Shown: positions 6,696 through 14,174, counted from the stretch's first letter. The stretch: 21,980 bases of DNA from Chloroflexota bacterium (GCA_013697395.1 JACCWY010000110.1:1-21980), one strand, 5' to 3'. A program made the numbers and translations. The notes: generated from the sequence alone by a model not told the origin.

Positions 6696-7973
6696 TCAGG
6701 TCCGGTCGTAGAGGTTGAGCTGCCCCTCCTCGACCCTGGCGCCGACCTCGGCGCGGATCGCCTCCCAGGCATCGAGGTCCCACTCGCCGACGAAGGTGAT
6801 CGCGGTCCCCTCCTTGCCGGCACGCCCCGTCCGCCCGATGCGGTGGACGTAGGTGTCGGCGTCCTCGGGGATGTCGTACGAGACCACGTAGGGCAGGTCG
6901 GTGATGTCGAGCCCGCGGCTGGCGACGTTGGTTGCGATGAGGAACTGGATCTTGCCGGCGCGGAAGGCGGCGAGGGTCCGGTCCCGCTCCCGCTGCGAGA
7001 GGCCGCCGTGCAGGCCGGCGACGTTCTTCCCGCGACGCTGAAGGGTCGAAGCCAGCCGGTCCACCCCGATCTGGGTGTGCCGGAAGACGAGGAGCCGATC
7101 GAAGCCGAACTGGTCCGTCAGCTCCAGGAGCGCGGCGACCTTGTCCTGCTCGGCCACGAAGTACACGACCTGGCGCACCGTCTCGACCGTCTTGAGGTCG
7201 GGGCGCACCGTGACGTGGGCCGGGTCACGCTTCATGAAGCGGTCGCAGATGCGCAGGATCGCGTACGGCATGGTGGCGCTGAAGAGGGCCGTCTGTCGCT
7301 GGCGCGGGCTGCGGGCCAGGATCGTCTCGACGTCGACGATGAATCCCATATCGAGCATCCGATCGGCCTCGTCGAGGATGACGGTGTGGACCCGGTCGAG
7401 CCTGAGCTCCCCCCGACGGATCAGGTCGAGCACGCGCCCCGGCGTGCCGATCACGACCTGCGCCCCGCGCTTGAGACCCTCGATCTGCTTGTCCATCGAC
7501 GAGCCGCCGTAGATCGCCACCGTGCCCACGCCACGGAACTGGCCGAGGCGCGCGATCTCGTCGGTAACCTGCACGCACAGCTCGCGCGTCGGCGTCAGCA
7601 CAAGCGCCTGGACATGCATGCTCGATGGCTCGATCTTCTCGATGATCGGGATACCGAACGCCGCGGTCTTACAGGTGCCGGTCTGCGCCTGGCCGATGAG
7701 ATCCTCGCCGCGGCGCAGCGGGGGGATGGCGCGCGCCTGCACCTCGGTCGGGGTCACGAAGCCCATCTTCTCGATGGCCCGCGCGATCGTGGCGGGAACC
7801 TCGATCTCGCCGAAGCGATAGCCCGCGGCGGCGGCCAGGACGGCGGCCTCCAGCTCCGATGGGGCGGCATGCTCGTCGGTGGCGACCTCGAGCGCCACCG
7901 CTTCGCTTGCGACGCGCGGTGCCTGGCGCGGTGCGCGGCGTCTGCGCGCGCGGGAGGTATCGGTCTCGGGCAA
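6696..7973 (-). CDS. DEAD-box ATP-dependent RNA helicase
   Basis: A 425-residue two-domain helicase that unwinds or remodels RNA using ATP. Visible motifs are the Q-motif region GFVTPTEVQ (71-79), P-loop AQTGTCKT (96-103), PTREL (128-132), TPGR (177-180), DEAD (201-204), SAT (232-234), ATNVASRGLDI (347-357) and HRIGRTGR (377-384). The P-loop carries Cys101 where the family has Gly (usual TGTGKT). The N-terminal 50 residues are basic then acidic and probably disordered; the C-terminal tail is short, as in minimal CshA/RhlE-like enzymes. The start is a TTG at 7973 with GGAG five bases upstream. No other in-frame start there has a ribosome site. It precedes the ligase-like gene by 34 bp. Cold-shock, ribosome assembly or mRNA decay roles are typical of the family and cannot be told apart here. 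Confidence 0.95.
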   Translation of the reverse strand: MPETDTSRARRRRAPRQAPRVASEAVALEVATDEHAAPSELEAAVLAAAAGYRFGEIEVPATIARAIEKMGFVTPTEVQARAIPPLRRGEDLIGQAQTGTCKTAAFGIPIIEKIEPSSMHVQALVLTPTRELCVQVTDEIARLGQFRGVGTVAIYGGSSMDKQIEGLKRGAQVVIGTPGRVLDLIRRGELRLDRVHTVILDEADRMLDMGFIVDVETILARSPRQRQTALFSATMPYAILRICDRFMKRDPAHVTVRPDLKTVETVRQVVYFVAEQDKVAALLELTDQFGFDRLLVFRHTQIGVDRLASTLQRRGKNVAGLHGGLSQRERDRTLAAFRAGKIQFLIATNVASRGLDITDLPYVVSYDIPEDADTYVHRIGRTGRAGKEGTAITFVGEWDLDAWEAIRAEVGARVEEGQLNLYDRT

Positions 7974-8042
7974 ATGGACTCCGAAGTGGGATGGGGCGTC
8001 GCGGCGGCCGGTCCTGCCGCGGTGTCGAGGGGCGCGTCGGGC

Positions 8043-8058
8043 GGACGCGCTAGCGTCC
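8043..8058 (-). terminator. Small hairpin at the end of the transporter operon
   Basis: A 6-bp GC stem (GGACGC/GCGTCC, loop GCTA) spans the stop codon of the permease gene (8052-8050). No U-tract follows, so terminator function is uncertain. Confidence 0.3.
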
Positions 8059-9000
8059 CGGTGGGTGACGCCGCCGCAGGGATGCTACCACGGGACCCCC
8101 CTCCGTACCGTGCGCGTGCCCGGGCGGCGGGTCGATGGCCGCGTGCCGCGCGGCGTGCTGCGGATGGCGTCGCAGGCGGTGTGCAAGGAGCCCGTGACTG
8201 GGGCTGAAGATGAAGGCAAGCAGGAAGGCGAGCGTGGCGACGAGCACGATGGCGCCTCCGGGACTCCAGCCGAGGTGATAGCTGACGTACCAGCCGATGA
8301 CGCCGTAGAGGGCGCCGAGCGCGGCGCCGGCGACCATCATCGGCGTGAAGCGGTCGACCAGCAGCCGTGCCGTGGCCGCCGGCGTGACGAGCATGGCCAG
8401 CACCAGGATGATGCCGACTGCGGACAGGCTGACCACGATCGTCGCCGTCAGCAGCAGCAGGAGCAGCAGCTCGAGGGCGAAGACCGGGTAGCCGAGGGCC
8501 TGGGCATAGACGCGGTCGAAGCTTGCAAGCAGCAGCTCCTTGCGCAGCGCGACCAGCACGCCGACGACCGCGAGCCCGGTCACGGCGCTGAGGGCGATCT
8601 CGTCCCAGCCGACGCCAAGCAGGTCACCCACGAGGAAGGCGGACAGGTCGCGCTGGTATCCCGACTGCGTGCTGATCAGCACGATACCGAGCGCGAAGGC
8701 ACCGGCGAAGAAGATGCCGATGGCGGTGTCCTCGCGGATCCGCTGCCCGCGGCTCACGATCGCGATGGCGACCGATGTCAGCGCCCCGGCGATCATCGCG
8801 CCGGCGAAGACGGAGACGCCGGCAACGTAGGCAAGCACGACGCCGGGGAAGACGGCGTGGCTCAGCGCGTCGCCGATGAACGCGAGGCGCCGCAGGACGA
8901 CGTAGGCACCGATCGCGCCGCAGGTGGCTCCCATCAGGACCGCGGCCACGAGGGCGCGCTGGAACAGCTCCAATGCGAGCGGATCGGTCAGCCAGCCCAT
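8050..9000 (-). CDS. Zinc/manganese ABC transporter permease (ZnuB/MntB/TroC family)
   Basis: A 316-residue membrane protein of the ABC-3 family, which forms the channel of Zn2+, Mn2+ or Fe2+ importers. It has about eight or nine hydrophobic segments. The family signature GAYVVLRRLAFIGDALSHAVFPGVVLAY (31-58) is intact, as are DLSAFLVGDLLGV (118-130) and the late block AMLVTPAATARLL. The last about 45 residues leave the membrane and are His/Arg-rich (HPQHAARHAA, GHAHG), unusual for this family and suggestive of metal contact. It begins 15 bp after the ATPase gene. No solute-binding protein gene (ZnuA type) is present nearby, so it must lie elsewhere. The divergent Fur-family gene is the likely regulator. 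Zinc is favoured over manganese only because of that neighbour. Confidence 0.92.
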   Translation of the reverse strand: MGWLTDPLALELFQRALVAAVLMGATCGAIGAYVVLRRLAFIGDALSHAVFPGVVLAYVAGVSVFAGAMIAGALTSVAIAIVSRGQRIREDTAIGIFFAGAFALGIVLISTQSGYQRDLSAFLVGDLLGVGWDEIALSAVTGLAVVGVLVALRKELLLASFDRVYAQALGYPVFALELLLLLLLTATIVVSLSAVGIILVLAMLVTPAATARLLVDRFTPMMVAGAALGALYGVIGWYVSYHLGWSPGGAIVLVATLAFLLAFIFSPSHGLLAHRLRRHPQHAARHAAIDPPPGHAHGTEGGPVVASLRRRHPPGR

Positions 9001-9015
9001 CGGCTCGACCCTCTC

Positions 9016-9819
9016 CTAGCCCGCATCGGGGTGTGCGTGGCCGCCGTGGTGATGGCCCCCGCCGTGGACGTGGGCGTGATCGCCCGAATCGACGATCATC
9101 ACCTCGCCGCCGAACGTCGCGTGCAGCGTCTGGGGCGTGAACGTCTCGTCGGGCGGTCCGTGGGCCACGACCCGGCCATTCACGAAGCAGAGAAGGTCGC
9201 TCACGTCCGCGGCCCCTTCGAGGTCGTGGGTCGCGTGGAGGATCGTGGCTCCGCCGTCGCGCAGCTCGCGCATGAGGGCGGTGATCGCCTCCTCCGTGCC
9301 GCGGTCGACGCCGGTCATCGGCTCATCCAGCAGCAGGACGGAGGCCTCCTGCACAAGTGCGCGCGCCAGGAAGACGCGCTGCTGCTGGCCTCCCGAGAGT
9401 GCACCGATCTGCCGCCCGCCGAGGTCCGCCATGCCGACGCGCTCGAGCGCGCGGTCCACGGCGTCGCGGTCGGCCACGGTCGCGCCGCGCACCGGACCGA
9501 TGCGCGGATATCGGCCCATCATCACGACCTGGGACGCGCCGATCGGGAAGCTCCAATCGACGAGCTCGCGCTGTGGCACGTAGGCGACATCGCTCCGTCG
9601 CTCGTCGATCGGCACGCCTCCCAGGCTGACCGCTCCGCGCCGGCGCGGCACGAGGCCCAGGATCGCGCGCAGCAGCGTGCTCTTGCCGCTCCCGTTGGGA
9701 CCGATGACGCTCACCAGCCGGCCGGGCGGGATGGCCAGCGTCACGTCTTCGAGCGCCCAGCCCTCGCCATAGCCGGCCCACAGGCCCTGGATTGCGAGAA
9801 GGCCGCCGTTCGTGGTCAT
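9016..9819 (-). CDS. Zinc/manganese ABC transporter ATP-binding protein (ZnuC/MntA-like)
   Basis: A 267-residue ABC ATPase that powers metal import with the permease 15 bp downstream. Walker A is GPNGSGKST (40-48), the Q-loop VPQRELVDWSFP (81-92) carries the VDWxFP form common in Mn/Zn/Fe importers, followed by VVMMGRYPRIG. The ABC signature is LSGGQQQRV (141-149), Walker B is VLLLDEP (161-167) and the switch His is in HATHD (195-199). After the fold, residues 247-264 form a His-rich tail (DHAHVHGGGHHHGGHAH) that probably binds metal. The ATG at 9819 is chosen because the promoter at 9830-9859 places transcription start only a few bases upstream; a longer reading from 9849 would lie inside that promoter. 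The transcript would then be almost leaderless. Confidence 0.93.
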   Translation of the reverse strand: MTTNGGLLAIQGLWAGYGEGWALEDVTLAIPPGRLVSVIGPNGSGKSTLLRAILGLVPRRRGAVSLGGVPIDERRSDVAYVPQRELVDWSFPIGASQVVMMGRYPRIGPVRGATVADRDAVDRALERVGMADLGGRQIGALSGGQQQRVFLARALVQEASVLLLDEPMTGVDRGTEEAITALMRELRDGGATILHATHDLEGAADVSDLLCFVNGRVVAHGPPDETFTPQTLHATFGGEVMIVDSGDHAHVHGGGHHHGGHAHPDAG

Positions 9820-9829
9820 GATGAGACAC

Positions 9830-9859
9830 AGTATCGCCACACCGGACACCGCCGGTCAA
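9830..9859 (-). promoter_or_regulatory. Promoter of the metal transporter operon
   Basis: On the minus strand TTGACC (9859-9854, 5 of 6 to consensus) is followed after 18 bp by GATACT (9835-9830, 4 of 6). The predicted start is near 9823, only a few bases before the ATG at 9819. The 60-bp divergent region should hold the Fur/Zur operator, but I could not see a clear palindromic box. Confidence 0.55.
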
Positions 9860-9867
9860 TGGCGTGC

Positions 9868-9873
9868 TAGCCT
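9868..9873 (+). promoter_or_regulatory. -10 element of a leaderless Fur-family gene
   Basis: TAGCCT (TAnnnT pattern) ends 6 nt before the ATG at 9880, the spacing typical of leaderless transcripts. No ribosome site precedes the ATG, which fits. There is no good -35. Confidence 0.45.
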
Positions 9874-9879
9874 CTGCTC

Positions 9880-10341
9880 ATGGCCGCTCCCGCGCTCGAT
9901 CCGGTCTCCACGGCCGACCGCCTGGCCGCGGCCGGCGAGCGCGTCACGCGCCAGCGCCTGCTCGTGGCCGACGCGCTGGCCGCCGTCGGCCGCCGAGTCA
10001 CCGCCCAGGACCTGTACGACCGCCTTCGGCGCCGGGACCCGCGCATCGGGCGCGCCACCGTGTTCCGTACGCTCGAGGCGCTCGTCGTGGCCGGTGTGGC
10101 GCGCCGCCTGGAGCAGGACGGGCACGTCTATGGCTACGTCGCCTGCCGCCCGGAGCATCACCATCACCTCGCCTGCGACCGGTGCGGACGCGTCGAGGAG
10201 ATCGAGGAGGCCTACATCACGCCTGTCGCGGAACGCCTCGCCGCCGATCGCGGCTTCAAGGTCGACGACGCTCGGCTCGACTTCTACGGACTGTGCGCGC
10301 GCTGCGCCGTCGAGGTCGGCTCCGTCAGCTCATCGGGCTGA
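9880..10341 (+). CDS. Fur-family metal-responsive repressor, probably Zur
   Basis: A 153-residue Fur-superfamily protein. The N-terminal winged helix covers about residues 12-85, with RVTRQRLLVADAL (21-33) and the recognition stretch RIGRATVFRTLEAL (55-68). The C-terminal dimerisation and metal domain holds HHHHLACDRCG (93-103) and a second CxxC at Cys139/Cys142. Cys99, Cys102, Cys139 and Cys142 form the structural zinc site. The four consecutive His (93-96) include the regulatory-site ligands. It faces the zinc/manganese transporter across 60 bp, the usual layout for Zur controlling znuCB. Mur or Fur specificity is not excluded by the sequence. Its last 12 bp overlap the end of the convergent galE gene. 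The ATG at 9880 has no ribosome site but sits just after a -10 element, so translation is probably leaderless. Confidence 0.92.
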   Translation: MAAPALDPVSTADRLAAAGERVTRQRLLVADALAAVGRRVTAQDLYDRLRRRDPRIGRATVFRTLEALVVAGVARRLEQDGHVYGYVACRPEHHHHLACDRCGRVEEIEEAYITPVAERLAADRGFKVDDARLDFYGLCARCAVEVGSVSSSG

Positions 10342-11370
10342 AGCGGCGACCTTGGGGGGATCAATCGCTTCCGAGCCCGCCCGGGCGGTGTCGGCATAGC
10401 CATTCGGATGCGCCGTGCGCCAGGCCCACGCATCGGCCAGCATCCGCTCCAGGGTCGAGTGCTGCGGCTGCCAGCCCAGCTCCCGGCGCGCGCGGCGCGA
10501 CGAGGCGACGAGGACGGGCGGGTCGCCCGACCGGCGTTTCACGGGGCGGGCCGGGATGGGGCGGCCGGTGACGCGTCGCGCGGATTCGACCACCTCGCGC
10601 ACGCTGAATCCGGCGGCCGACCCAAGGTTGTAGACCTCGAACGACGGATCGCCCTCGCCGGTCGCCTCGAGCGCCAGGAGGTGCGCGTTCGCCAGGTCGC
10701 GCACGTGGATGAAGTCCCGGATGCAGGTGCCATCCGGGGTCGGATAGTCCTGTCCGTGGATCTGCACGTGGGTCGCCTCCCCGGCGGCGACGCGCAGGAC
10801 GAGGGGCACCAGGTGGGTCTCCGGGTCGTGGTCCTCACCGTTGTGCTCGGTGGCGCCTGCCACGTTGAAGTAGCGCAGGCTGATGCCGCGAAAGTCGTGC
10901 GCGGCGCAGAACCAGCGCATGGCGCCCTCGAAGGCGAGCTTCGTGGCGCCGTACGGGTTGATCGGCTCGGTGCGATCCGCCTCGGCGATCGGGACCCGGC
11001 GCGGCTCACCGTATACCGCTGATGTGGAGCTGAAGACGAGCCGAGGCACGCCGGCGCGCTTCATCGCCTCGAGCAGGACCACGCCGCCGCCGACGTTGGT
11101 CCGGTAGTAGAGGCCCGGATCGTCCATCGACTCGCTCACCAGCGAGCGGGCCGCGCAGTGCAGGACGGCATCGACGCCGTCGCGCAGCAGGCGCTCGAGC
11201 CGCGCGCCATCGGCGATGTCGCCGACCTCGAGCCGCACGCCGTCGGGCACCGCCGCGGCGTGGCCGCTCGTCAGGTTGTCGTACACGACGACCTCGTGCC
11301 CGGCCTCGAGGAAGCGCTCCACGCTCGTCGACCCGACGTAGCCCGCGCCGCCGATCACGAGCAGCTTCAA
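10330..11370 (-). CDS. galE: UDP-glucose 4-epimerase
   Basis: A 346-residue extended short-chain dehydrogenase that interconverts UDP-glucose and UDP-galactose using bound NAD+. The NAD motif GGAGYVGS (7-14) is followed by VVVYDNLTSGH (27-37), which is diagnostic for GalE. The catalytic Tyr140 and Lys144 lie in NPYGATK, preceded by the Ser of FSSTSAVYG (113-121). Further family blocks are RYFNVAGA, QDYPTPDGTCIRDFIHV and the late GDPPVLVAS. Length fits the family (about 330-340) with a short extra tail. The start is TTG (11370) with GGGGAG six bases upstream. It follows the DeoC homologue by 19 bp in the same direction, so both probably come from the promoter at 12148-12175. The 3' end overlaps the convergent Fur-family gene by 12 bp. 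UDP-sugar supply for cell-envelope or solute glycosides is the likely role. Confidence 0.95.
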   Translation of the reverse strand: MKLLVIGGAGYVGSTSVERFLEAGHEVVVYDNLTSGHAAAVPDGVRLEVGDIADGARLERLLRDGVDAVLHCAARSLVSESMDDPGLYYRTNVGGGVVLLEAMKRAGVPRLVFSSTSAVYGEPRRVPIAEADRTEPINPYGATKLAFEGAMRWFCAAHDFRGISLRYFNVAGATEHNGEDHDPETHLVPLVLRVAAGEATHVQIHGQDYPTPDGTCIRDFIHVRDLANAHLLALEATGEGDPSFEVYNLGSAAGFSVREVVESARRVTGRPIPARPVKRRSGDPPVLVASSRRARRELGWQPQHSTLERMLADAWAWRTAHPNGYADTARAGSEAIDPPKVAASAR

Positions 11371-11389
11371 TCCAGGCTCCCCTGTTCGC

Positions 11390-12085
11390 TCAACGTGCCG
11401 AACTGGCCGGCTGGGCGGCTTCGCTCGCCTGGCGCGCGAGGGTCGGGGTGAGCTGCAGCGAGACGCGCGTCGCGCCGGCAGCGACGGCCTCGGTCAGCTG
11501 CTCCACGCTGCGGAAGCGCCCGCACGCCTTGACGCCGATGCGCGGGCCGACGCTGTCACGCAGCACCTTCGTGCGCGCGACGGTGCCGCGCGCGGTCGCG
11601 GCGCCGGGGCTGGTGACCACGTGATCGGCACCCGCACGCTCCGCCAGCCGGCAGGCGCGCCGGACGAGCTCCTCGCTCATCGGCTCGGCCTCGATGATCA
11701 CGCCGGCCGCCGCAAGCGCGGAGTGCGCCATGTCGACGACGGCGAGCATGTCATTGAACACGGTCTCGTCGTCGCCCGAGCTGAGCGCGCCCCCATTGAG
11801 GACGAAGTCGATCTGCGTCGCGCCCTGCTCGAGGGCCTTCGACGCCTCGAAGGCCTTGACACTCAGCAGGTGCCCGCCATGCGGGTAGCCGATGACCGTT
11901 CCCAGGGTGACGCGCGAGCGGCCCAGTTGCCGCTTGGCGACCTTCACCAGCCATGGGCTCACGGTCAGCGCGGCGAGGTCGTGCTCGACGGCCATGGCCA
12001 CCGCGGCGTCGAGCTCGGCCAGCGAGGCATTCGGCTGCGTCAGCCGGTGCTCGAGCCGGACGGCTCGACGCACACTAGCGGTCAT
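11390..12085 (-). CDS. DeoC-family aldolase homologue lacking the Schiff-base lysine
   Basis: A 231-residue TIM-barrel protein clearly related to deoxyribose-phosphate aldolase, which splits deoxyribose 5-phosphate into glyceraldehyde 3-phosphate and acetaldehyde. Matching blocks are LAALTVSPWLV (37-47), VTLGTVIGYPHGG (59-71), QGATQIDFVLNGG (87-99, with the conserved Asp93), AGVIIEAEPM (127-136) and PRIGVKACGRFRSVEQ (181-196, with the second active-site Lys186). The strand that normally carries the Schiff-base lysine (FVKTSTGF) reads HVVTSPGAA, so Val157 replaces it. It is therefore probably not a standard aldolase; it may be a non-catalytic or repurposed barrel. It is the first gene of a unit with galE. 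The ATG at 12085 has GGAGG 12 nt upstream; an in-frame GTG at 12094 is also possible. Confidence 0.85.
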   Translation of the reverse strand: MTASVRRAVRLEHRLTQPNASLAELDAAVAMAVEHDLAALTVSPWLVKVAKRQLGRSRVTLGTVIGYPHGGHLLSVKAFEASKALEQGATQIDFVLNGGALSSGDDETVFNDMLAVVDMAHSALAAAGVIIEAEPMSEELVRRACRLAERAGADHVVTSPGAATARGTVARTKVLRDSVGPRIGVKACGRFRSVEQLTEAVAAGATRVSLQLTPTLARQASEAAQPASSAR

Positions 12086-12147
12086 GGGTGGCACGGTCCT
12101 CCGCTCGGTTGGCAGCCTTCGTCCAGACCATCGTCTTCGGACGGCCG

Positions 12148-12175
12148 ATTGTAGCAGCGTCCCCTCGCATGTCAG
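12148..12175 (-). promoter_or_regulatory. Promoter for the DeoC-homologue and galE unit
   Basis: On the minus strand CTGACA (12175-12170, 5 of 6) and TACAAT (12153-12148, 5 of 6) are 16 bp apart, the best sigma-70-type promoter in the window. Transcription would begin near 12141, giving a leader of about 55 nt. Confidence 0.65.
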
Positions 12176-12202
12176 CCACCCAGCGTCCTGTCCGGAGGCT
12201 GC

Positions 12203-12222
12203 GCGGTGCTCGCCGTCACCGC
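12203..12222 (-). terminator. Possible weak terminator hairpin after the CCA-adding enzyme gene
   Basis: A 6-bp stem GCGGTG/CACCGC with an 8-nt loop spans the stop codon (12218-12216) of the CCA-adding enzyme. There is no U-tract. It is a candidate only. Confidence 0.25.
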
Positions 12223-13601
12223 TCCGCAGCGACTTCGACCGCAAGGCGGAGCAGTACCGACCGCTCGTTGAGCGACGGATCATCGACGGCGCGCTCCACG
12301 AGCCGGTCGAGGACATGGCCGATGCGGGGGCCAGGGTCGATGCCGAGCTCGCGCTGGAGGTCGTGCCCGTCGATTGCCAGCCGGCTGCGGAGCAGCAGGT
12401 CGGGCTGACGCTCGAGCTCGAGGTGGAGCCGGCGCTCCAGGTCCGCCTGGTTCGCCTCGCCGCTGGTGCCGACGCCGGACGCGGCGTTGTCCGCCCGGCG
12501 CAGCGCGAAGAGGACCGTCGTGCCGATCGGCTCGAGGCGGCGGATGAAGCGCCGCACGGCCGCATCGGTCCAGGTCTCGTCGTACGCGTACATGTGATGG
12601 CGGACGGCGTGGATGATCCGGGCGGCCTCCCAGCCGGGCACCCGAAGACGACCGAGGACCTCCGCCGCCAGCTCGGCGCCGACGCGCTCGTGGCCGATGA
12701 AGTGGCCATCCGCCAGTGTCGTGGCCTTGCCGATGTCATGGAGCAGCGCGCCGATGCGGACGCTGGCATGCTCGTCACGGGGAACGGCGTCGACGGCAGC
12801 CAGCGTGTGGTCGAGTGCGTCGCCGGGAGCGAGCTTCGCCTGCGGCACCCCGCGCAGCGCGGCAACCTCGGGGAGGATGGGTGTCAGCAGGCCGACGTGT
12901 TCCAGGACGCGGATCGCCCGCGAGGGCACCTCGGCCGCGAGGATACGCACGAGCTCATCCCGGATCCGTTCGGGCGAGACGGCCGCGATGGTCGGCGCCA
13001 GCTCGCGCAGGGCGGCCTCGGTCGCCGGCTCGATGGCCAGCCCGAAGCGCCCGGCGAAGCGAGCGGCTCGCACGAGGCGCAGCGCGTCCTCGCCGAAGCG
13101 CTCGCGGGGCTCGCCCACGGTGCGGAGGAGCCGGGCTTCCATGTCCGCCCGGCCGCCGAACGGATCGACCACGCGTCCCCGGCCGGCGTCGAGGTCGGTC
13201 GGCACCCACGCGACCGCGTTGATCGTGAAGTCCCGCCGTCCCAGGTCCTCCTCCAGCGAGGCGCCGAAGCGCACCTCGTCGGGGCGTCGGCGGTCGGAGT
13301 ACCCATCCTCGGTCCGATACGAGGTCACCTCCACCGGGGACGGGCCGACGATCGTCACCGTGCCGAAGCGGTTCTGCCAGACCGCCTCGGCGAAGAGCGG
13401 CGCGACCTGCTCCGGGCGCGCCGAGGTCGCCACGTCCCAGTTATCGATCGAGCCGGCGTCCCCGCCGCCGAGGTCGCGCACGCTGCCGCCGACGAGGGCA
13501 ACCTCGTGGCCCGCGCCGGCCAGCACCGCCAGCACGCGGCGAACGGTGTCGGGCAGGCCGGGATGAGTCACCTCGTCGGCAGGTGGCACGGGGGCCGGCA
13601 C
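12216..13601 (-). CDS. tRNA nucleotidyltransferase/poly(A) polymerase family protein with HD domain (CCA-adding type)
   Basis: A 461-residue class II nucleotidyltransferase that adds or repairs the 3' CCA of tRNAs, or a part of it. The head domain has VALVGGSVRDL (34-44), the metal site region DNWDVATSARPEQV (53-66), VEVTSYRTEDGYSD (90-103), and RRDFTINAVAW (122-132). The neck keeps ERFGEDALRLVRAARFAGRFG. A C-terminal HD domain has LLHDIGKATT and later H and D residues, as in E. coli-like and many bacterial enzymes. The first carboxylate of the usual DxD is Asn54 (N-W-D). The start is a GTG at 13601 directly after the HNH nuclease stop (TGAGTG), so the two are co-transcribed; another in-frame GTG lies four codons on. 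Specificity (CCA, A-adding or CC-adding) cannot be told from sequence alone. Confidence 0.9.
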   Translation of the reverse strand: MPAPVPPADEVTHPGLPDTVRRVLAVLAGAGHEVALVGGSVRDLGGGDAGSIDNWDVATSARPEQVAPLFAEAVWQNRFGTVTIVGPSPVEVTSYRTEDGYSDRRRPDEVRFGASLEEDLGRRDFTINAVAWVPTDLDAGRGRVVDPFGGRADMEARLLRTVGEPRERFGEDALRLVRAARFAGRFGLAIEPATEAALRELAPTIAAVSPERIRDELVRILAAEVPSRAIRVLEHVGLLTPILPEVAALRGVPQAKLAPGDALDHTLAAVDAVPRDEHASVRIGALLHDIGKATTLADGHFIGHERVGAELAAEVLGRLRVPGWEAARIIHAVRHHMYAYDETWTDAAVRRFIRRLEPIGTTVLFALRRADNAASGVGTSGEANQADLERRLHLELERQPDLLLRSRLAIDGHDLQRELGIDPGPRIGHVLDRLVERAVDDPSLNERSVLLRLAVEVAAER

Positions 13602-14153
13602 TCAGCCGGCGGCGGGAATGGGTCGGTTCGGGCGGATCGGCTCGAGGAAGAGATAGCTGCGCCATGCGTCGTTCCGCTCGTCGATGAGGTACGTGCCGAA
13701 CAGGTAGCGCAGGTCCGCGCGCGGCGCGCGTGGCTCGCGCAGGAGCCTCATACGGGCTTCGGCGACCGTCTTGCCGCCCTTGCGGTGGTTGCACGCGCGA
13801 CACGCGGCGACGAGGTTGTCCCACTCATGCCGGCCGCCGCGGTGCTTGGGCATGACATGGTCGATCGTCAGGTCGCGGCTCGTCGTGCCGCAGTACTGGC
13901 ACGTGTGGCGGTCGCGGGTGAAGACCTCGCGCCGGCTCAGCTTGACCCGAGGCTGGGGTCGCTTGACGTGATACTGGAGCCGAATGACCGACGGCGCCGG
14001 AATCTCGATCGTCGGGGTGTGGATGACCTGGTGGTTCCGCGCCAGAAGCTCCGCCTTCGACGCTCCGAGCAGCCTGAAGGCGCGCCTGATGTCACAGACG
14101 TTGAGCGGTTCGTAATTCTGGTTCAGGACCAGGACGGGGGCATTGATCATCAT
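13602..14153 (-). CDS. HNH endonuclease family protein
   Basis: A 183-residue HNH protein. The N-terminal half begins INAPVLVLNQNYEPLNVCDIRRAFRLL, a block widely conserved in a family of small bacterial HNH proteins of unknown substrate. The nuclease domain (about 90-142) has a CQYCG zinc pair, the metal-binding DHV motif in LTIDHVMPKHRGG, the central Asn in HEWDNLVAACRACNHRKGG, and a second CxxC pair. All residues expected for ββα-metal catalysis and zinc support are present. Such proteins are widespread in Actinobacteriota, Chloroflexota and Cyanobacteria and act on DNA or RNA as nickases or repair nucleases, but the natural role is unknown. The ATG at 14153 has AGGAAAGG six bases upstream. 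It begins a unit with the CCA-adding enzyme gene, with no spacer, and is divergent from pdxS. Confidence 0.92.
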   Translation of the reverse strand: MMINAPVLVLNQNYEPLNVCDIRRAFRLLGASKAELLARNHQVIHTPTIEIPAPSVIRLQYHVKRPQPRVKLSRREVFTRDRHTCQYCGTTSRDLTIDHVMPKHRGGRHEWDNLVAACRACNHRKGGKTVAEARMRLLREPRAPRADLRYLFGTYLIDERNDAWRSYLFLEPIRPNRPIPAAG

Positions 14154-14174
14154 CGAGCGCCTTTCCTGCGCGCG

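Noticed and set aside
9820..9849. A 10-residue upstream extension of the transporter ATPase gene from 9849.
   Set aside because: It would lie inside the TTGACC/GATACT promoter, and the added residues do not match the family start.
7879..9870. A 663-codon plus-strand open frame opposite the permease and ATPase genes.
   Set aside because: It is antisense to the well-supported metal transporter; Asp/His/Gln-rich low-complexity product without ribosome site.
9820..9879. A palindromic Zur or Fur box in the transporter/regulator spacer.
   Set aside because: No AT-rich palindrome resembling known Zur or Fur boxes is visible, so the operator remains unassigned.
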